Shown here: one piece after another, positions 1-12,600 of the stretch
Layout: each line of letters begins with the position of its first letter
Position numbering within the stretch: position 1 is the first letter of the stretch
Assembly: GCA_034509735.1 (NCBI GenBank)
Contig: JACGWO010000005.1
Location: 24,298,383 to 24,362,382, forward strand
DNA: 64,000 bases
Reading direction: 5' to 3'
Origin: Sesamum alatum
Taxonomy: Eukaryota > Streptophyta > Magnoliopsida > Lamiales > Pedaliaceae
Position numbers and translations under genes: made by a program
The notes under the pieces: generated by a model
What the model saw: the letters and a program-made list of their open reading frames with translations, nothing else
Databases searched by the model: none
Told to the model about the DNA's origin: nothing

Positions 1-1728
1 GTTAGGTTTAGGTTTCAAAATTAGAGATATTACTCGATATTTGATTTGAAAAAAATTTATAAAAACTCATTTAAACTTGACTCTTTAAATGATTAATATT
101 GAGATTATAAATGAGTGATACATCATTTGGTCGGTAGCAGACGGGATCCAGAAAAAGCCCTCTAGCAAGAAGTATTGGGTTGACCTAAAATCAAAAGCAC
201 GTTCAACTTGTTTGTGGAACTCCCAACAAAAAACTTTTCAATACTTGAATCAACAGATGCTTAGTAAATGAAGTAGGGTCAAGGAGTTGGATCAAATTTT
301 TTACCACAAAATTGTATACCTACACAGCCTAATATTTATAGAGGGTTAGTGTGTCAAGATGATACCTCTTGAATAATTTTGGGATCAACGAACGAAGAAA
401 GCAGGTAGTCAGGTTGGTTTGAGTATATTAGGCTGCGCCATATAAAAAAAAGAAAACAAAAAAACGCATATTATTGTCCAATTACATTACTCTCTTGTTC
501 TCGAGTGATCAATATATATTTTTTTAAAAGATTTTTACCATATTAATCCTAACATGTTAAAATAATCTTAATTAGTTAACATATAAAATATAAATAAAAA
601 TATCACATATTTGAACTTGACTCAATTAAAACTCATTCAAAGTTAACTCATAATAACAGCACAATAAAATAATTTTAAGATAAATAAACAATACCTTATT
701 CAGTTTGACTTGATTCTTTTAAACAATTTTTAATGAGAGTGGGCTACTAGTGGAAACAGAAATTGAGTAATTATTGTTAGACGTGGAAAGAAAGATATAT
801 TGAAGGGTTTGGTAATTGAGGAGGTGGAGGCCACGCGCTAATCACGCAAAAGGAATATTTGTCTTGGTCAACCCGCGACAACATAGGTTAAAATGGTGTA
901 AAAAAGAATGGGGGTTGGGTTTTTCGAGTTTTGAGTTTATTTTTGGTACCTAACATTGGCTTAAATATATAAATACTAGAAATCGTGTCACGCAGAACTT
1001 GTGCGCGTATTTTTTAATAATATTTTTATTTTATTAAAGTTCATAATTTGTTCTTGTATATTAAGACTTTTTTTTGTCTTACATTCTCACATATAAAAAT
1101 TATCCGATAATTTTTTCTAACGCGTTAATTATTAATAAATATTTTACTCAAATTAAATTAAAAATTAAAAATTTTCTCAATATCTGTTACTTTTATTTCA
1201 ATCAACAATAAGCTTAAACAAAATGAGAGTAAATTTAATTTTTTTGAGTACATTAATTGCATGGAATTAACTTTTTAAAAAAAAACTTGATTGAGTAGTT
1301 AATTCAATATGAGTGGAGAAGTTGAAGGGTATTTTTGGTATTATAATAATTTGGTGTAGTGGTATCAAAACTACCACTTTGAGTTTATAAATCCTCTTCC
1401 CTTTATAATAGTATAAATTATATATATACAAAAAATTATAAGTATACCGCAAATGCAGACTAAAGCCGCGACCAGTGATTGCTGGCCTAGCAATTTGCTA
1501 GCCCAGCAAAAGATTTTTATTTGTTTATATTATTTAATTAAATTAATTATTTTGTATTTTAATTATTTAATTGGTAATTTAATTTATTAATTATGATATA
1601 AAAATTAATTATTATTTGAATTATAATATTATAAATTTTTCTTATAATGTTTTATTAAACATAAATTATTAATAAATAAAAAAAATCTTAAATTTATAAT
1701 TAATTTGTAACAACTAATAAAATCTAGT
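1..1728. other. AT-rich flank, no gene seen
   Basis: This stretch is strongly AT-rich with short homopolymer and TA runs. No open frame resembles a known protein and no LTR end, PBS or terminal inverted repeat was found. A slightly GC-richer patch lies around 800-1000. The opening bases look faintly telomere-like but are not a TTTAGGG array. It is probably ordinary intergenic DNA outside the transposon nest. Confidence 0.5.
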
Positions 1729-3908
1729 TGATGCAAGTCAAAGGGTGAAGATCTCTTCGAGAGAAGTGAAGTGTCCTAGCTTCAAAAGTTCTCCGCTAAT
1801 AATGGTTTCTTACTTTTTTCACACAAGAGCAAAATTATGCCTTGCGAATCCCACGCAAAATACCAACTTGTGTCTCTTTGAACCTTGCTAGAAACTCAAG
1901 AGAGTTTAACTATAACAATACTTCTATGAAGCATAAAATGTTCTAGGTTTCTTAAAAATACCTTGAATGAATTTCAAGCTCTTAAGAAAAGGATGAATGG
2001 GATAAACTCTTTGAGGAATATGAGAGATACATAAGAGAAATGAAGTGATATATATATATATATATATATATATCCACCAAGGCTCCAACACCCACTACAT
2101 ATAGAGGTGGTAGTTCCTTCAAGTCAATGGTAGGTTAGCTCTACTCATGAGGATGCAAATCCCTAATCAAGGGCCTTCAATGCATGGTAGGTACTTGTGG
2201 TTGCTTGAGGGTGAGTACAATTTGAATTAACACATGTTGACTTTGGATTAGTAATTAATTGATCCAATCAATTAATTTCAAGTCCACGTCAAATCTTTAT
2301 TTAATTCTTGGACCTAAGACTAATTAATGCAATTAATTAACACTTGAGATTTCCTATCACATAGGACTTCAATTGAATAATCCAATTATTCAAATGATTA
2401 AGCTAAACTCCTTTAAATTAATCATCTCTTGCTCCTTCAAAATTAATTCAGTAATTAATCCCATCTGAAATTAATTCACCAATTAATTACCCAATATCGT
2501 TATTGTTTTATATGTGACCCTTATAGGTCCACCTTTAACTAGACTGGGCTTTTATCACATATATATTTAATCCAACAACTAACTTGAGCTAGATTAATTG
2601 AATCATATTCAATTAATCACTCTTGATTAACTTATTAATCCTATAGTATTGTTACCCTGGGTGGTCGTTTGGCAACTGTCCATGGCACTGGAGAATATGT
2701 GAAATTTGTGTGAATCTTCAACTATGGGCACCATACAGCTATGGTCCTTCCATCAAGCTATTTTCTGGTCAAAGTCTAGGACATGGAATTCTAAATTGGG
2801 TCACAACTTACCAATATTTGCATTAAGTGGTTCGACAATTAATTCAACCATTAAATTAATTAAATTCAAAAAGGGGAGCTCCACTGAGTAAGTATGTGAC
2901 CCTTACGTTCACCTTAGTGATAGCCATAGGCTCACAACTATTGTGAATTATCAAATTTAATTAATCACATTAATTAAATTATCTTGAAATTAACTCCTTC
3001 ATTTCAAGTGCCCATTTAATCATGGTTGGGCTCTGGTAACATGTCATGAAGCCCTATCTCTAGATGAAGATGGATAATGAGATCTTATCATCAATTATCT
3101 CCTTATTGAGTCTAAGACATGGATAGTGAGTCGAAACCTTGTTGACTCAATAGCTATGCATCCGTTCTTTCTATGTCTTGATTATAAACGATTGTCGTAG
3201 GAAACATCATGCCTAGTTGTCGTGATACCTTGGCCGAGGATTTAATCAATCAAAAATATTTGAAGAGCATAGGAGATCTCCTACATCATAAGGCCATGTT
3301 GATGATTCCTTGGCCCGACAATCATTAATCTTCATATTAAATATATCCCCTTTATGATCACCTAGATGATTAGGAAATAAATATAAGTAAAAGGGATCCA
3401 ATACAAGATCACTATGGTGCCTAAAGTCGTGAGGACTACTCTTCCACTGTCGTGTTAGGAAATTCTAAATTCAACATTGTCACTCCAATGAAGACTTTCC
3501 TACGAAACCATTCATTTTCCTTGTCCCAAACAAGAACCCTCACACACATATTAGTGTCTCCACACCAACGTCCATGAAATGAAACATCTTCTTCATAAGA
3601 GCATGTGTCATGTGAGAAAGCCTCCACGGGATCGATGATATCTTCATCCCATTGATCATGGGCTTGGAACTTTTAAGACCAAAGCTTTGGATGCATATTT
3701 CATTATTACCATCAAATGTGTAACCATGCGACATAGTCATATATAGTGTAGGGACTTCATTCTTTTGTACATAAGTAAATTAGACAAAGCAGTGAATGAA
3801 GAATGCCTTTATATATAATAATAAAAGTGAAAAAAAGACTGATCTTTACAAGAGTATTACAACGTGCTTCCTAGTTAAGCTAGTTTGCACGTTAGGCACT
3901 ACCATAAC
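1729..3908 (-). repeat. Old copia O, 3' LTR (diverged)
   Basis: The right end reads CCATAACA and is followed by a decayed polypurine tract (complement of ATCTCTAACTTGCC) and then the C-terminal pol sequence of O. This places it as the 3' LTR of a minus-strand copia element. Around 2655-2700 it carries a diverged copy of the block shared by the other LTRs (GGTGGTCGTTTGGCAACTGT, then CCATGG). Its U3 start resembles the others only in layout, so it is an older relative. The left boundary near 1729 (TGATGCAAG) is a guess, because I could not find a target-site duplication. Short open frames inside it look like chance. Confidence 0.55.
2048..2073. repeat. (TA)n microsatellite
   Basis: About 13 uninterrupted TA units lie within the old LTR. 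Confidence 0.9.
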
Positions 3909-5717
3909 AATCTCTAACTTGCCCTAGAGTCAACTACCCATGTATCTAAGGCCCATCTTCTCAAGATGTCCTTCAAATACTTTTTAACTTAGAGGTTTAG
4001 TCAGTGGATTTGCTACATTCTCTGCCGAGGACACTCGTTCCACCTTATCGTCGCCCCTATTAATGATCTCACAATCATGTAGTAGCATCTCAATATCTGC
4101 TTGGACCTCTAGAGGTACCGTGGCTCATTTGCTTGCGCCACTGCTGCGATATTATCACCATATACTAGTATGAGATCCACAATTGAAGGGACCACATCTA
4201 ACTCTTGGATGAAGTTCTTGATCCAAACAACCTCCTTTACTACATCACATGCAAAATCCAACTTCGATGGTGGGATCTGCCGCAGTGCTCTGCTTGGAAC
4301 TTTTCCAATTGACTGTGCCACCATTGATTGTAAATAAAAATCCTGACATGGACTTGGAGTCATACACATTCATTTGGAAGCTAGAGCAAGTAAAATACTC
4401 TAGTTCAGATTCTCTTGTGTTGTAAACCAAGAAGAGGTCCTTAGTCCTTCGTAAGTAATTAATGATCATTTTTACGGCCTTATAGTGCTCTTCCTTTGGA
4501 TCACACTGATATCTATTTGTGACGCTCAGAGCATAGGTGACATCAGGCCGAGTACATAGCATAGCATACATAATGCTACTTATGGTTGAGGTGTACGGTA
4601 TGCGTGCCATCCTCTCTCTTTCTTCAAATGTCTTAAGAGACATATTTTTACAAAGATTGGTGCCATGGTCCATAGGGAGGAAATGCTAAATTTTTTTAGC
4701 ACCTTATTGACATTCATAGATTAGGATAATCCGTGCAAGCTACGTAATCTACCTCTATAGATCTTGATTCCTAATAGGTAGGAAGCTTCTCTCAAATCCG
4801 TCTTGGAGAATTGAGTGAAAAACCATACTTTTGTTGATTGAAAAATTCCTATATCATTCCCAATGAGTAGGATGCCAGCAACATAAAACACTTCGAACAC
4901 CACGACCATCCCACTCTATTTCTTATATACACATGGCTCACTCACATGTTTGAGAAAATCAAACATTTTTGATTGCTTCATCAAATTGATGTTCCATTAT
5001 GAGAACTTGCTTTAGTCCATATATAGCCCAATTGTGCTTGCAAACTTTTTGCTCGCTCCCACTGGATATGAAGCAATATGAAGCCCTCCAGTTGCTTCAT
5101 ATAGAGCTCTTCCTTAATGTAACCATTAAGAAAAACTACTTTTTACATCAATTTTCCATATCTCATAGTCATAATGAGATGTATGGAAAACAAGATCTTA
5201 ATGGATTTAAACATCTCTACTGAGAAAAGGTTTTCTCATAGTCGATCCTTTGCTTCTAAGTGTAACCTTTTGCTACAAAGCGTGCCTTATAGGTCACAAC
5301 ATCTCCATCTACCCCAAACTTATGCTAATAGACTCATTTACATCCTATAGGTGTAACTCCGATGAGGGTCTACCAAGGTTCATACCTTGTTTGAGTGGGA
5401 TTCATTTTGAATCGCATTGCTTCTGTAAATTTGGATTAGTCGATGTCGGGCATCCCCTCTCTGTAGCTCCTTGGATCATTATCCATGGGAGGTTCCTTTT
5501 CGCTGTTCTCGAACAAGAAGCCATAGTCCTTCTTATGTGGCTTCTAAATCCTTTCAAATCTCCTAGGAAGATGTGTATCATTAGAAATAATGGGATCTTG
5601 TGTCACTTTGGGCAATGTGACATTTTGTGCCGCTTAAACTTCTTCAAGATCCATGAATTTTCCCTTCTATCTAATAGAAAATGTATTTCTATGGCATTCC
5701 TTGAAATAAGTACCTTT
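3909..5717 (-). pseudogene. Old copia O pol: RT and RNase H remnant
   Basis: Reading the minus strand from 5717, I see a remnant of the integrase C-terminal linker. The reverse transcriptase start follows (MPDID, then GCK-VY, then KARFVAKGYT), then the RT core and the connection with a TRPDVTYALSV motif. The RNase H region ends near 3940. The frame is broken by many stops and frameshifts. The catalytic YVDD motif reads YVAG (near 4870), so both aspartates are lost. The element is a Ty1/copia relative, more diverged than the other copia elements here. The coding sequence stops abruptly at 5717, where plus-strand element X is inserted. The matching Gag and protease part is at 30282-31136. The integrase sequence that should lie between the two parts is absent from the window. 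Confidence 0.8.
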
Positions 5718-7176
5718 TGTTAGAATAGGTGACCGTGAAGCCAATCTGATTGGGCATATGTAACCTATGTCTGAACAGTTTCGGTGTTTTAATAATTATC
5801 ATGAATAAGAAAGTGATATTCATTTGGCTTAATACTTTGTTTGTGTTTACTTACTGCTTTATATTAACTGTTCACTGCACAAGCAAAGCCCACAGACCGA
5901 AACGACATTCCAAGAAACTGGAACTGCGCATTGGATGGCAGCTCATGAAATTAGTTTCTGCAAATCGGTCTGAAACACGCCAAGTCAAGGAATCTCAAGA
6001 TAGGGTATCGAGGATCCGTTTGAGACTTGCACTAAGCAATTGCAGTTGCGTTTCATCGACAAGTGACGAGGCTCGCCCATGCAATGTTAGTGGGTTAGCC
6101 AGCTAGGTGCCAGCTGAGGTGACTCGTGGGAACTGTCATATGGAAGACCTTGAGTAGGGTCGGTCGGTATGACTTGTATTCCCGATTCCAACAATACTGA
6201 TTTGATCCTCAGACTTGAGGAACTATTAATATCACCTACACAACGTGCTTGTATCTTAGATTTGGCAAGAGGCTACCAAGTCAAGTGACTCGATTGTCAT
6301 AAGCCCTATCTAGTGCAGTCAAGATGTTTAGTGTGGACAGTAGATCCTAAGAGAGGATTCATCTCCTGTCAAAAGGGTTGGCAGTAATGTCTCACTTGAC
6401 TCTTAGACTTGTCCCCAATAAATCTGTGGCCACAGTGACTGAATAATGGGATAGGATCCCTATGACGTTTAGTGTGGACGAGCCAAGGCTTAAGTCAAGA
6501 ATGGGTACCAATATCCTAAAGATCCATATCCTAGACTATAGCTGTGAGATGGTAGATGGAAGGATAAACATATTGGAGAGCCTAAATTTTCACGCTATAA
6601 ATATTCACCTAGTCTCTAGTGCTATGGACCGTTGCTAGACGACCACCCATGGTGACGGACGAGTTCCCTTCATGAGATGATTGGAGATTCAGCCAAGTCT
6701 AGTTGAGGATGAACCTAAAGAGTCACACACAATCCGCTGGTGCCAAAGGATTTAATTTAGAAGTAATCTTGGGAGGTTGAACAATTTAATTAGATTAAAT
6801 TAGTTCCTGATTTTCTTGGATTGTTGATTCCTTTAATTAGATTAAATGTAATTAACTAATAAATTGGATTTATTGAAAATAAGGAAATGAGCTTAAAATA
6901 AATAAATATTAATTATTTAAAGCTATATGATCTATTTAAATAGGATTTAAATATTCCATAAATAGTCCATCATGGTGATGGACGGACGAGATTGAAGTAG
7001 AGAGATCAAGGGCCTAGATTAATTTGACTAATCTAAAGTCTAGTTTGACTAGGATTTGACTAGGTCAAAATTCTAGTCAAAATATGCTTCTTTAAATTGG
7101 AGTTTAAAGAGGAATATGATTCCACTTCTATAAATACTCCTAGAAGCCCACATTAGATGGATGATCAACTTGTGAG

Positions 7177-7206
7177 CACACACACACACACACACATCCA
7201 CCGGTC

Positions 7207-7251
<45 letters not shown>
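7177..7251. repeat. (CA)10 then (TC)~22 microsatellites in LTR
   Basis: A CA tract (7177-7196) and a TC tract (7208-7251) are separated by about 11 bases. They lie just downstream of the TATA box. Tracts of similar composition sit at the corresponding place in LTRs A, C, D and Y. Confidence 0.9.
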
Positions 7252-7254
<3 letters not shown>

Positions 7255-7593
7255 CCCTTCCCTTTTCCTCCAAGAAAGTTCCTTGTTTAATACAAGTGGA
7301 CTTTAGACGGATTGATCACGTTAATTAATAATGCTTGGTTGATTCGTCCACCCTAAATATACACTTGGTCTTTTGCTAGCACGGGGATCAAGAACCGGTA
7401 GGGCTGCGTGGACGATTTAGAGGATTCCTATTATTGGGATCTTGGTGGCAAAACGTGGAACAACGTATGTAGTGGTACGAAGACAAAACTACAACTGGGT
7501 AGGTTCTTTAATTGTGTCTTTCGTTTCAACCCTATGGCCACCATGATAATTGCATGTTTAGTTTAATCATGAGATGCACCGAACACCCAGGAG

Positions 7594-7616
7594 GTTCAAG
7601 GGGACACCCCTTGAAC
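7594..7616 (+). other. LTR stem-loop, X version
   Basis: GTTCAAGGG pairs with CCCTTGAAC around the 5-base loop GACAC. It follows the conserved GAGATGCACCGAACACCC stretch. Corresponding hairpins occur in the other LTRs with compensating stem changes. Confidence 0.75.
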
Positions 7617-7728
7617 ATGTGTTTACGTTTCTATATAAAGCACGCTTAATTTCATGTTTTTATTTTATATCGCATTTCCGCATTCACGCTCCTCCCAGGA
7701 CGATCCATACGCTACCATTGCGTTTTAG

Positions 7729-7742
7729 TGATATCAGAGCCT
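7729..7742 (+). promoter_or_regulatory. Primer binding site of X (tRNA-iMet type)
   Basis: TGATATCAGAGCCT differs by one base from the initiator tRNA-Met complement TGGTATCAGAGC. It lies one base after the LTR end and sets minus-strand DNA synthesis for element X. Confidence 0.85.
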
Positions 7743-9669
7743 GGTTCAGTGTATACGCCTAGGATTTTATGTGCTACACGTGTAAAGTATGATTTACATT
7801 GCTTTTAATTTACGTTTGAAGCATGCCATATTTTCATGGGTTTTATCGTATTAATTTTGCATGAAATCTTGGTGTTCTTGATTTTCTTGAAAAATGCAGC
7901 AGAAAAATAAAACGAAACAGGAAAACGGCGAACGTGGCAGCCGCCGGCTGACCGCACACGTGTAGGCAGACGAGCTTGCCCGCGGCCGCCCCGACCAGGC
8001 GCGCACAACAGGTGGCGCTGCCGGCCGCGCGCGTTGGATGTGCTGCCAGGTTCGTGCGCACGCAGCCGGAGGTGCCTTCGCGCACGCGCTCGGCCAGCGC
8101 ATTTGGCACGTGCGACAGGGCAGATGGACGACCAGTCAGGCCGCGCGTGTAGGGCTGCGCTACCAGGCGCGCGCGCACGCAGGCAGGGGGCCTACGCACA
8201 CGCGCCCGGCCTGTGTTTTCCGACCAGAGGGCCGCCGGCAGCGGCGACCCTTAGCCATCTCCGGTTGGTTTTTCTTGTTTTATTTTCAGATTTAACTTTC
8301 TAGAAATCTTTTATTATTTTGCATGTTTTTCTTGAAAGACATTATTTAAAAATATTTTATTTTGCTTGGTTTGGAACGACCAAAATTTAATATTGTTTGA
8401 ATAATGAGGAAATGTTTTTCTAACAAGAAAGGGATTGCCATTGTTACACCAATTTTGCATGTAAAAATTATTTTATTCTTTTTATGGATTGATGATGTTG
8501 GATATCATGAATTATGTGCAATATTATTTGCATTCAATGAGAATGGATGATCACAAGCACTAGATGAATGTATGGTTGTAATTTTATGTTGGGTCTATGT
8601 GCCTCATTTATTTTCCTCTCTCTCTCTCTCTCTCTCTTCTGGTAGCTTTGAAATAATAAGGCTTTCTATTTCCCTCCAAATGTACTCCCCCCGGTTGTTC
8701 GTCGGGGTTTCTTTTAAATTGTAATGAGAGTAGTATAGTTTTGAGGATTTATTTTATTTTTGATGAAGAAGACGAAGGATGGCCCAGAAAGGAGGATCAA
8801 GGCGTTCCATGGAGACCTAGTGGAAAAGAGGCAAGGCCCATCAGTGTGTTGATGGGTTTCTATTATTGAATGTAATAGTATAGAACCAACCTTAAATTGA
8901 CCGTAGATCCACTGCGGACTCAGTGGGTCACATTGGATTCGGGCTTGTGATCATCCAATATGGGCGTGCTAGGCTTTTATTTTGTATGTGGCTTATATGA
9001 TGGATGAATGATTTGTTTATCGTATTATTGCTATGCCATGCAAATCATATTATGCACAATGTATGTATGTATGTTTTGTAATGAGATCTGGATCATTAAA
9101 CTCTCACTTAGTTGGACCAAGTTAAATATTAGACCCTTAATAAATGGACTAGAACTTTAGGAGTTCTTCCAAGCCAGTTGCTAGTTTCAGTCAATTGCGT
9201 GGTCTCACGAGTTGTGGCACGTCTCTTGTCTTGAAAATAAGCTGCACTTTGTTGTGAACAAAGTGAACACACTCCTATTGCCTGTCTCATGAGTCGTGGG
9301 GTAGCAGTGAGTGCTATGATTCGATTGATTGGGTCGGGTCTAACGCCTGAATAATGTGATTCACTTGGAGTCCTTGGGATCACGTAAAAGGGTGAGGCAA
9401 GACATCTTGGGAATCTCGTTAGATGAGAATGGTATGGAATACCTCCCGCAAGTTGTTTTTCATGCGAATCGTAAAAGTGGAGTATGGAAAATATTATTGT
9501 GGATCCCAAGCCCACTAGGAAAGGGTTTTCCAAAAATAACGTTTAAGAGTGCCGTGTTTTCATAGAAATAGTGGGAGCATTAAATGACTAAATTCCAAGT
9601 CTTTAATTATTATTAAAAACCATTTTAAGTCTGCTGATTTTATTCTGTTTTAAATATAGATTTAAAACC
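7743..9669 (+). other. Leader of copia X with CpG-rich island
   Basis: This is non-coding sequence between PBS and gag. About 7920-8240 is very rich in G, C and CpG (GCGCGCGCACGCAGGC-type strings), flanked by AT-rich DNA. Open frames there occur on both strands and look like by-products of base composition. A (TC)n tract lies at about 8615-8638 and a short GTAT repeat near 9061. The stretch from about 9170 has close counterparts in the leaders of A, C, E and Y. Confidence 0.7.
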
Positions 9670-12600
9670 ATGTCTAAGAACCTGTTATCAACCGTACTAG
9701 AGGCAAACAAATTTACTGGAACAAATTACAACGACTGGTTGCGCAATCTGAGGATAGTCCTCGATTATGAGAACCAAGGCTATGTCATGGACAAGCCGTT
9801 TCCTCAGACTTTGCCAGAAGGATCTACGCCCGAAGAATGTGAGACGTTTGAGACTTGGCATCAGGATAATCGAAAAGTTCGTAGCATCATACTGGCATCT
9901 ATAACTAATGAGATACAGAAGCAGTATGAGAGGCTAGACGACGTTCCTTCCATAATGGCTCGCCTGAAGGATTGCTATGCAGTCCTGGACCAACATACTA
10001 GGTATGTCGCGACAAAGGCGTTCTTTGGAACCAAGATGACCGAAGGATCCTCTGTACATGAGCATGGGGTCAAGATGCTTACCTTAGTGAAAAAGCTCGA
10101 AGATCTCAAAGCAAGGCTCGATAACGAGACGTACATTGATGTGATCCTTCAGTCGCTCCCACCCTCCTTCGACTAATTCATTATTAACTACAACATGAAT
10201 GCTCTTGAGAAGGGTATCCATGAGTTGATCAATATGTTGGTGCAATATGAGGCAACGACCAAAAAGTCTGCGCCATTGGTATTGTTTGGAGAGGCTTCGA
10301 CTTCCAAGATGAAAGGCAAGGGTGCCGGACGTTGGAAAAGGAAGAAGGGAAAGGGAAAGGCCTTCAAAGCCACTGCCAACGCTAGAAGCGTTCCCGTTGT
10401 CAAAGTGGGGAAAGGCGAAGGGAAAAGAAAGGTTGACTCAAAGCAACAGTCAAGGGCAAATGACATATGTATTCATTGCCGTGAGAAAGGGCATTGGAAG
10501 AGGGATTGCCCCAAACTCCTTTCCAAGCAAGGTACGTTTGTAATTGAAGTTAATATGGTCATTAACTCTGCCTCTTGGGTATTAGATACCGGCTGTGGAG
10601 CTCACATTTGCAATGACTTGTAGGTGTTGAAAAGAAGCAGAAAACTGAGTAGCAGCGATATAGTCCTAAAGCTTGGCAATGGCAAGGTCGTTGCTGCAGA
10701 AGCAATGGGAACCGCCACCTTAGTAGTTAGTGATCGTATTAGGATATATTTAGAGGAAGTTTATTATGTACCGAACATGATCAAAAATATCATTTTCATT
10801 ATATTGTTAGACAATAGTGGTTATGAGTTTTCAATCAATAACAATTGCTTTTATTTAATGAAGGGTGGATTTGCTCATCTGCTTGGTACACTTAATAACG
10901 GACTCTATATCCTGCAACAATCGAATTTCATTATGAATGCTCAACACAAATGCAAAATAGATAATGACGAGGACTCACAACTGTGGCATGCAAGGCTAGG
11001 TCACATCTCTCAAGAAAGGATGAAGAAGTTGGTACACTCAAAAAACCTAGAGGTCGGGGACTTGAGCGATCTACCAACTTGTGAATCCTGCCTTAAAGGG
11101 AAAATAACCAAGAGGCCCTTTGTAGGACAAAGCAGACTTACCATAGGTCTATTGGACTTGGTCCATACAGACGTGTGTGGACCACTAAGGACACAAGCCA
11201 GAGGTGGGTTCTCCTACTTCATAACCTTCACTGATGATCATTCACAGTACGGTTTTGTTTACCTAATGAGGTACAAGTCAGAAGCTCTTGAGAGGTTTAA
11301 AGACTTTAGACTTGAAGTTGAGAACCAAACCGAGTGCAAAATTAAAGTCCTACGGTCAGACCGAGGCGGCGAGTACCTTAGTAACGAGTTCCTCGATTAT
11401 CTAAAAGAAAACAGTATAGTCTTTGAATGGACACCTCCCGGGACACCACAGTTAAACAACGTCTCTGAAAAGAGAGATCGAACCCAGTTAGACATGGTTC
11501 GATCCATGATGAATTTTACCAAACTGCCCTTGTATTTTTGGGGCTACGTACTAGAAACAACAGCCAAGTTGCTAAATTTAGCACCGGCCAGTGCTGTGAC
11601 CCAAAACCATATGGGATATGGCACGACAAGCCTGCCTCCTACAAATACTTGAGAGTGTGGGGTAGCCCTGCATATGTCAAGAGGTTAGTGGGAGACAAGT
11701 TAGAATCAAGGTCTAGCTTGTGCAGGTTCATTGGATATCCTAAACAAACTGCAGGTTATTATTTCCCCTCGGAACAAAAGGTCTTTATTTTGAGGAATGC
11801 AGTGTTCTTGGAAAAAGGTTTTCCAACGGGTGTCCAATGTGATGAACTGCTCCTTGAGAAATCAAGTGGGACGAATCAGTCATCAGCGCTAGAAGCTGTT
11901 GATACCTCACTTACATGTTTTAGGATAAGTACCCAATGGGTCGAGCCACCTCGCGAGGATCAACATGCCAGGCATGTCGAACAACCTCATGAAGAGCCAA
12001 CCTCGGTACCTGAACAACTAACTCCTGTCATGTCTGCGCCCGCAGTCACCACTAACGTTCCAGTCCTCCGTAGGTCAACTAGAGTGCCTCGCCCTCCGGT
12101 GAGGTATGGCTTCCTAGGCAGACTGGTCAATTGGACAAGGATCCTATGAAATACGGGGACGCGATGTTTGACATCGACGCGGGAAAGTGGCTTGAGCCAT
12201 GAAAGCCGAAATGGACTCCATGAGCACAAACCAAGTATGGACACTTGTAGACCCCCCCAAAAGCGTTAAACCAGTCGGGTGTAAATGGGTGTATAAGCGT
12301 AAACTTGGCGTTGATGGTGAAGTTACCACCTTCAAGACTAGGCTAGTGGCGAAATATTACACTCAAGGACCCGGGCTTGACTTTGAGGATACCTACTCGC
12401 TAGTAGCCATGGCTAAGTTCATTCAGATCCTGCTTGCCATAGCTGCATGGTATGACTATGAAACATGGTAGATGGACGTGAAAACGACATTTCTCAACGA
12501 TTTCGTTGAGGAAGAGATCTATATGGATCAGCCGGAGGGATCACTGTTGTTGGAGAAGAGCAGAAAGTCTGCCATCTCCAAAAGTCCATCTATAGCCTCA

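Larger units (their letters stand above)
5718..7727 (+). repeat. Copia X, 5' LTR
   Basis: It begins TGTTAGAATAGGTGACC and ends just before a PBS. The last dinucleotide is TA where other copies have CA, a likely C-to-T change. The shared CCATGG block is at about 6621-6660. A TATA box (CTATAAATA) lies at 7129-7137, followed by (CA)n and (TC)n tracts, so transcription probably starts near 7155-7170. A 9-bp stem-loop lies at 7594-7616. The length is about 2010 bp. The five bases to its left are CCTTT; the matching copy on the right is not found because of later recombination. Confidence 0.88.

Noticed and set aside
1..20. Telomere-like start GTTAGGTTTAGGTTTC
   Set aside because: Only about two units and not the exact plant repeat TTTAGGG; the rest of the flank is ordinary AT-rich DNA.
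7805..8303. Overlapping Arg/Pro-rich open frames
   Set aside because: Same explanation: CpG-rich island in the leader of X.
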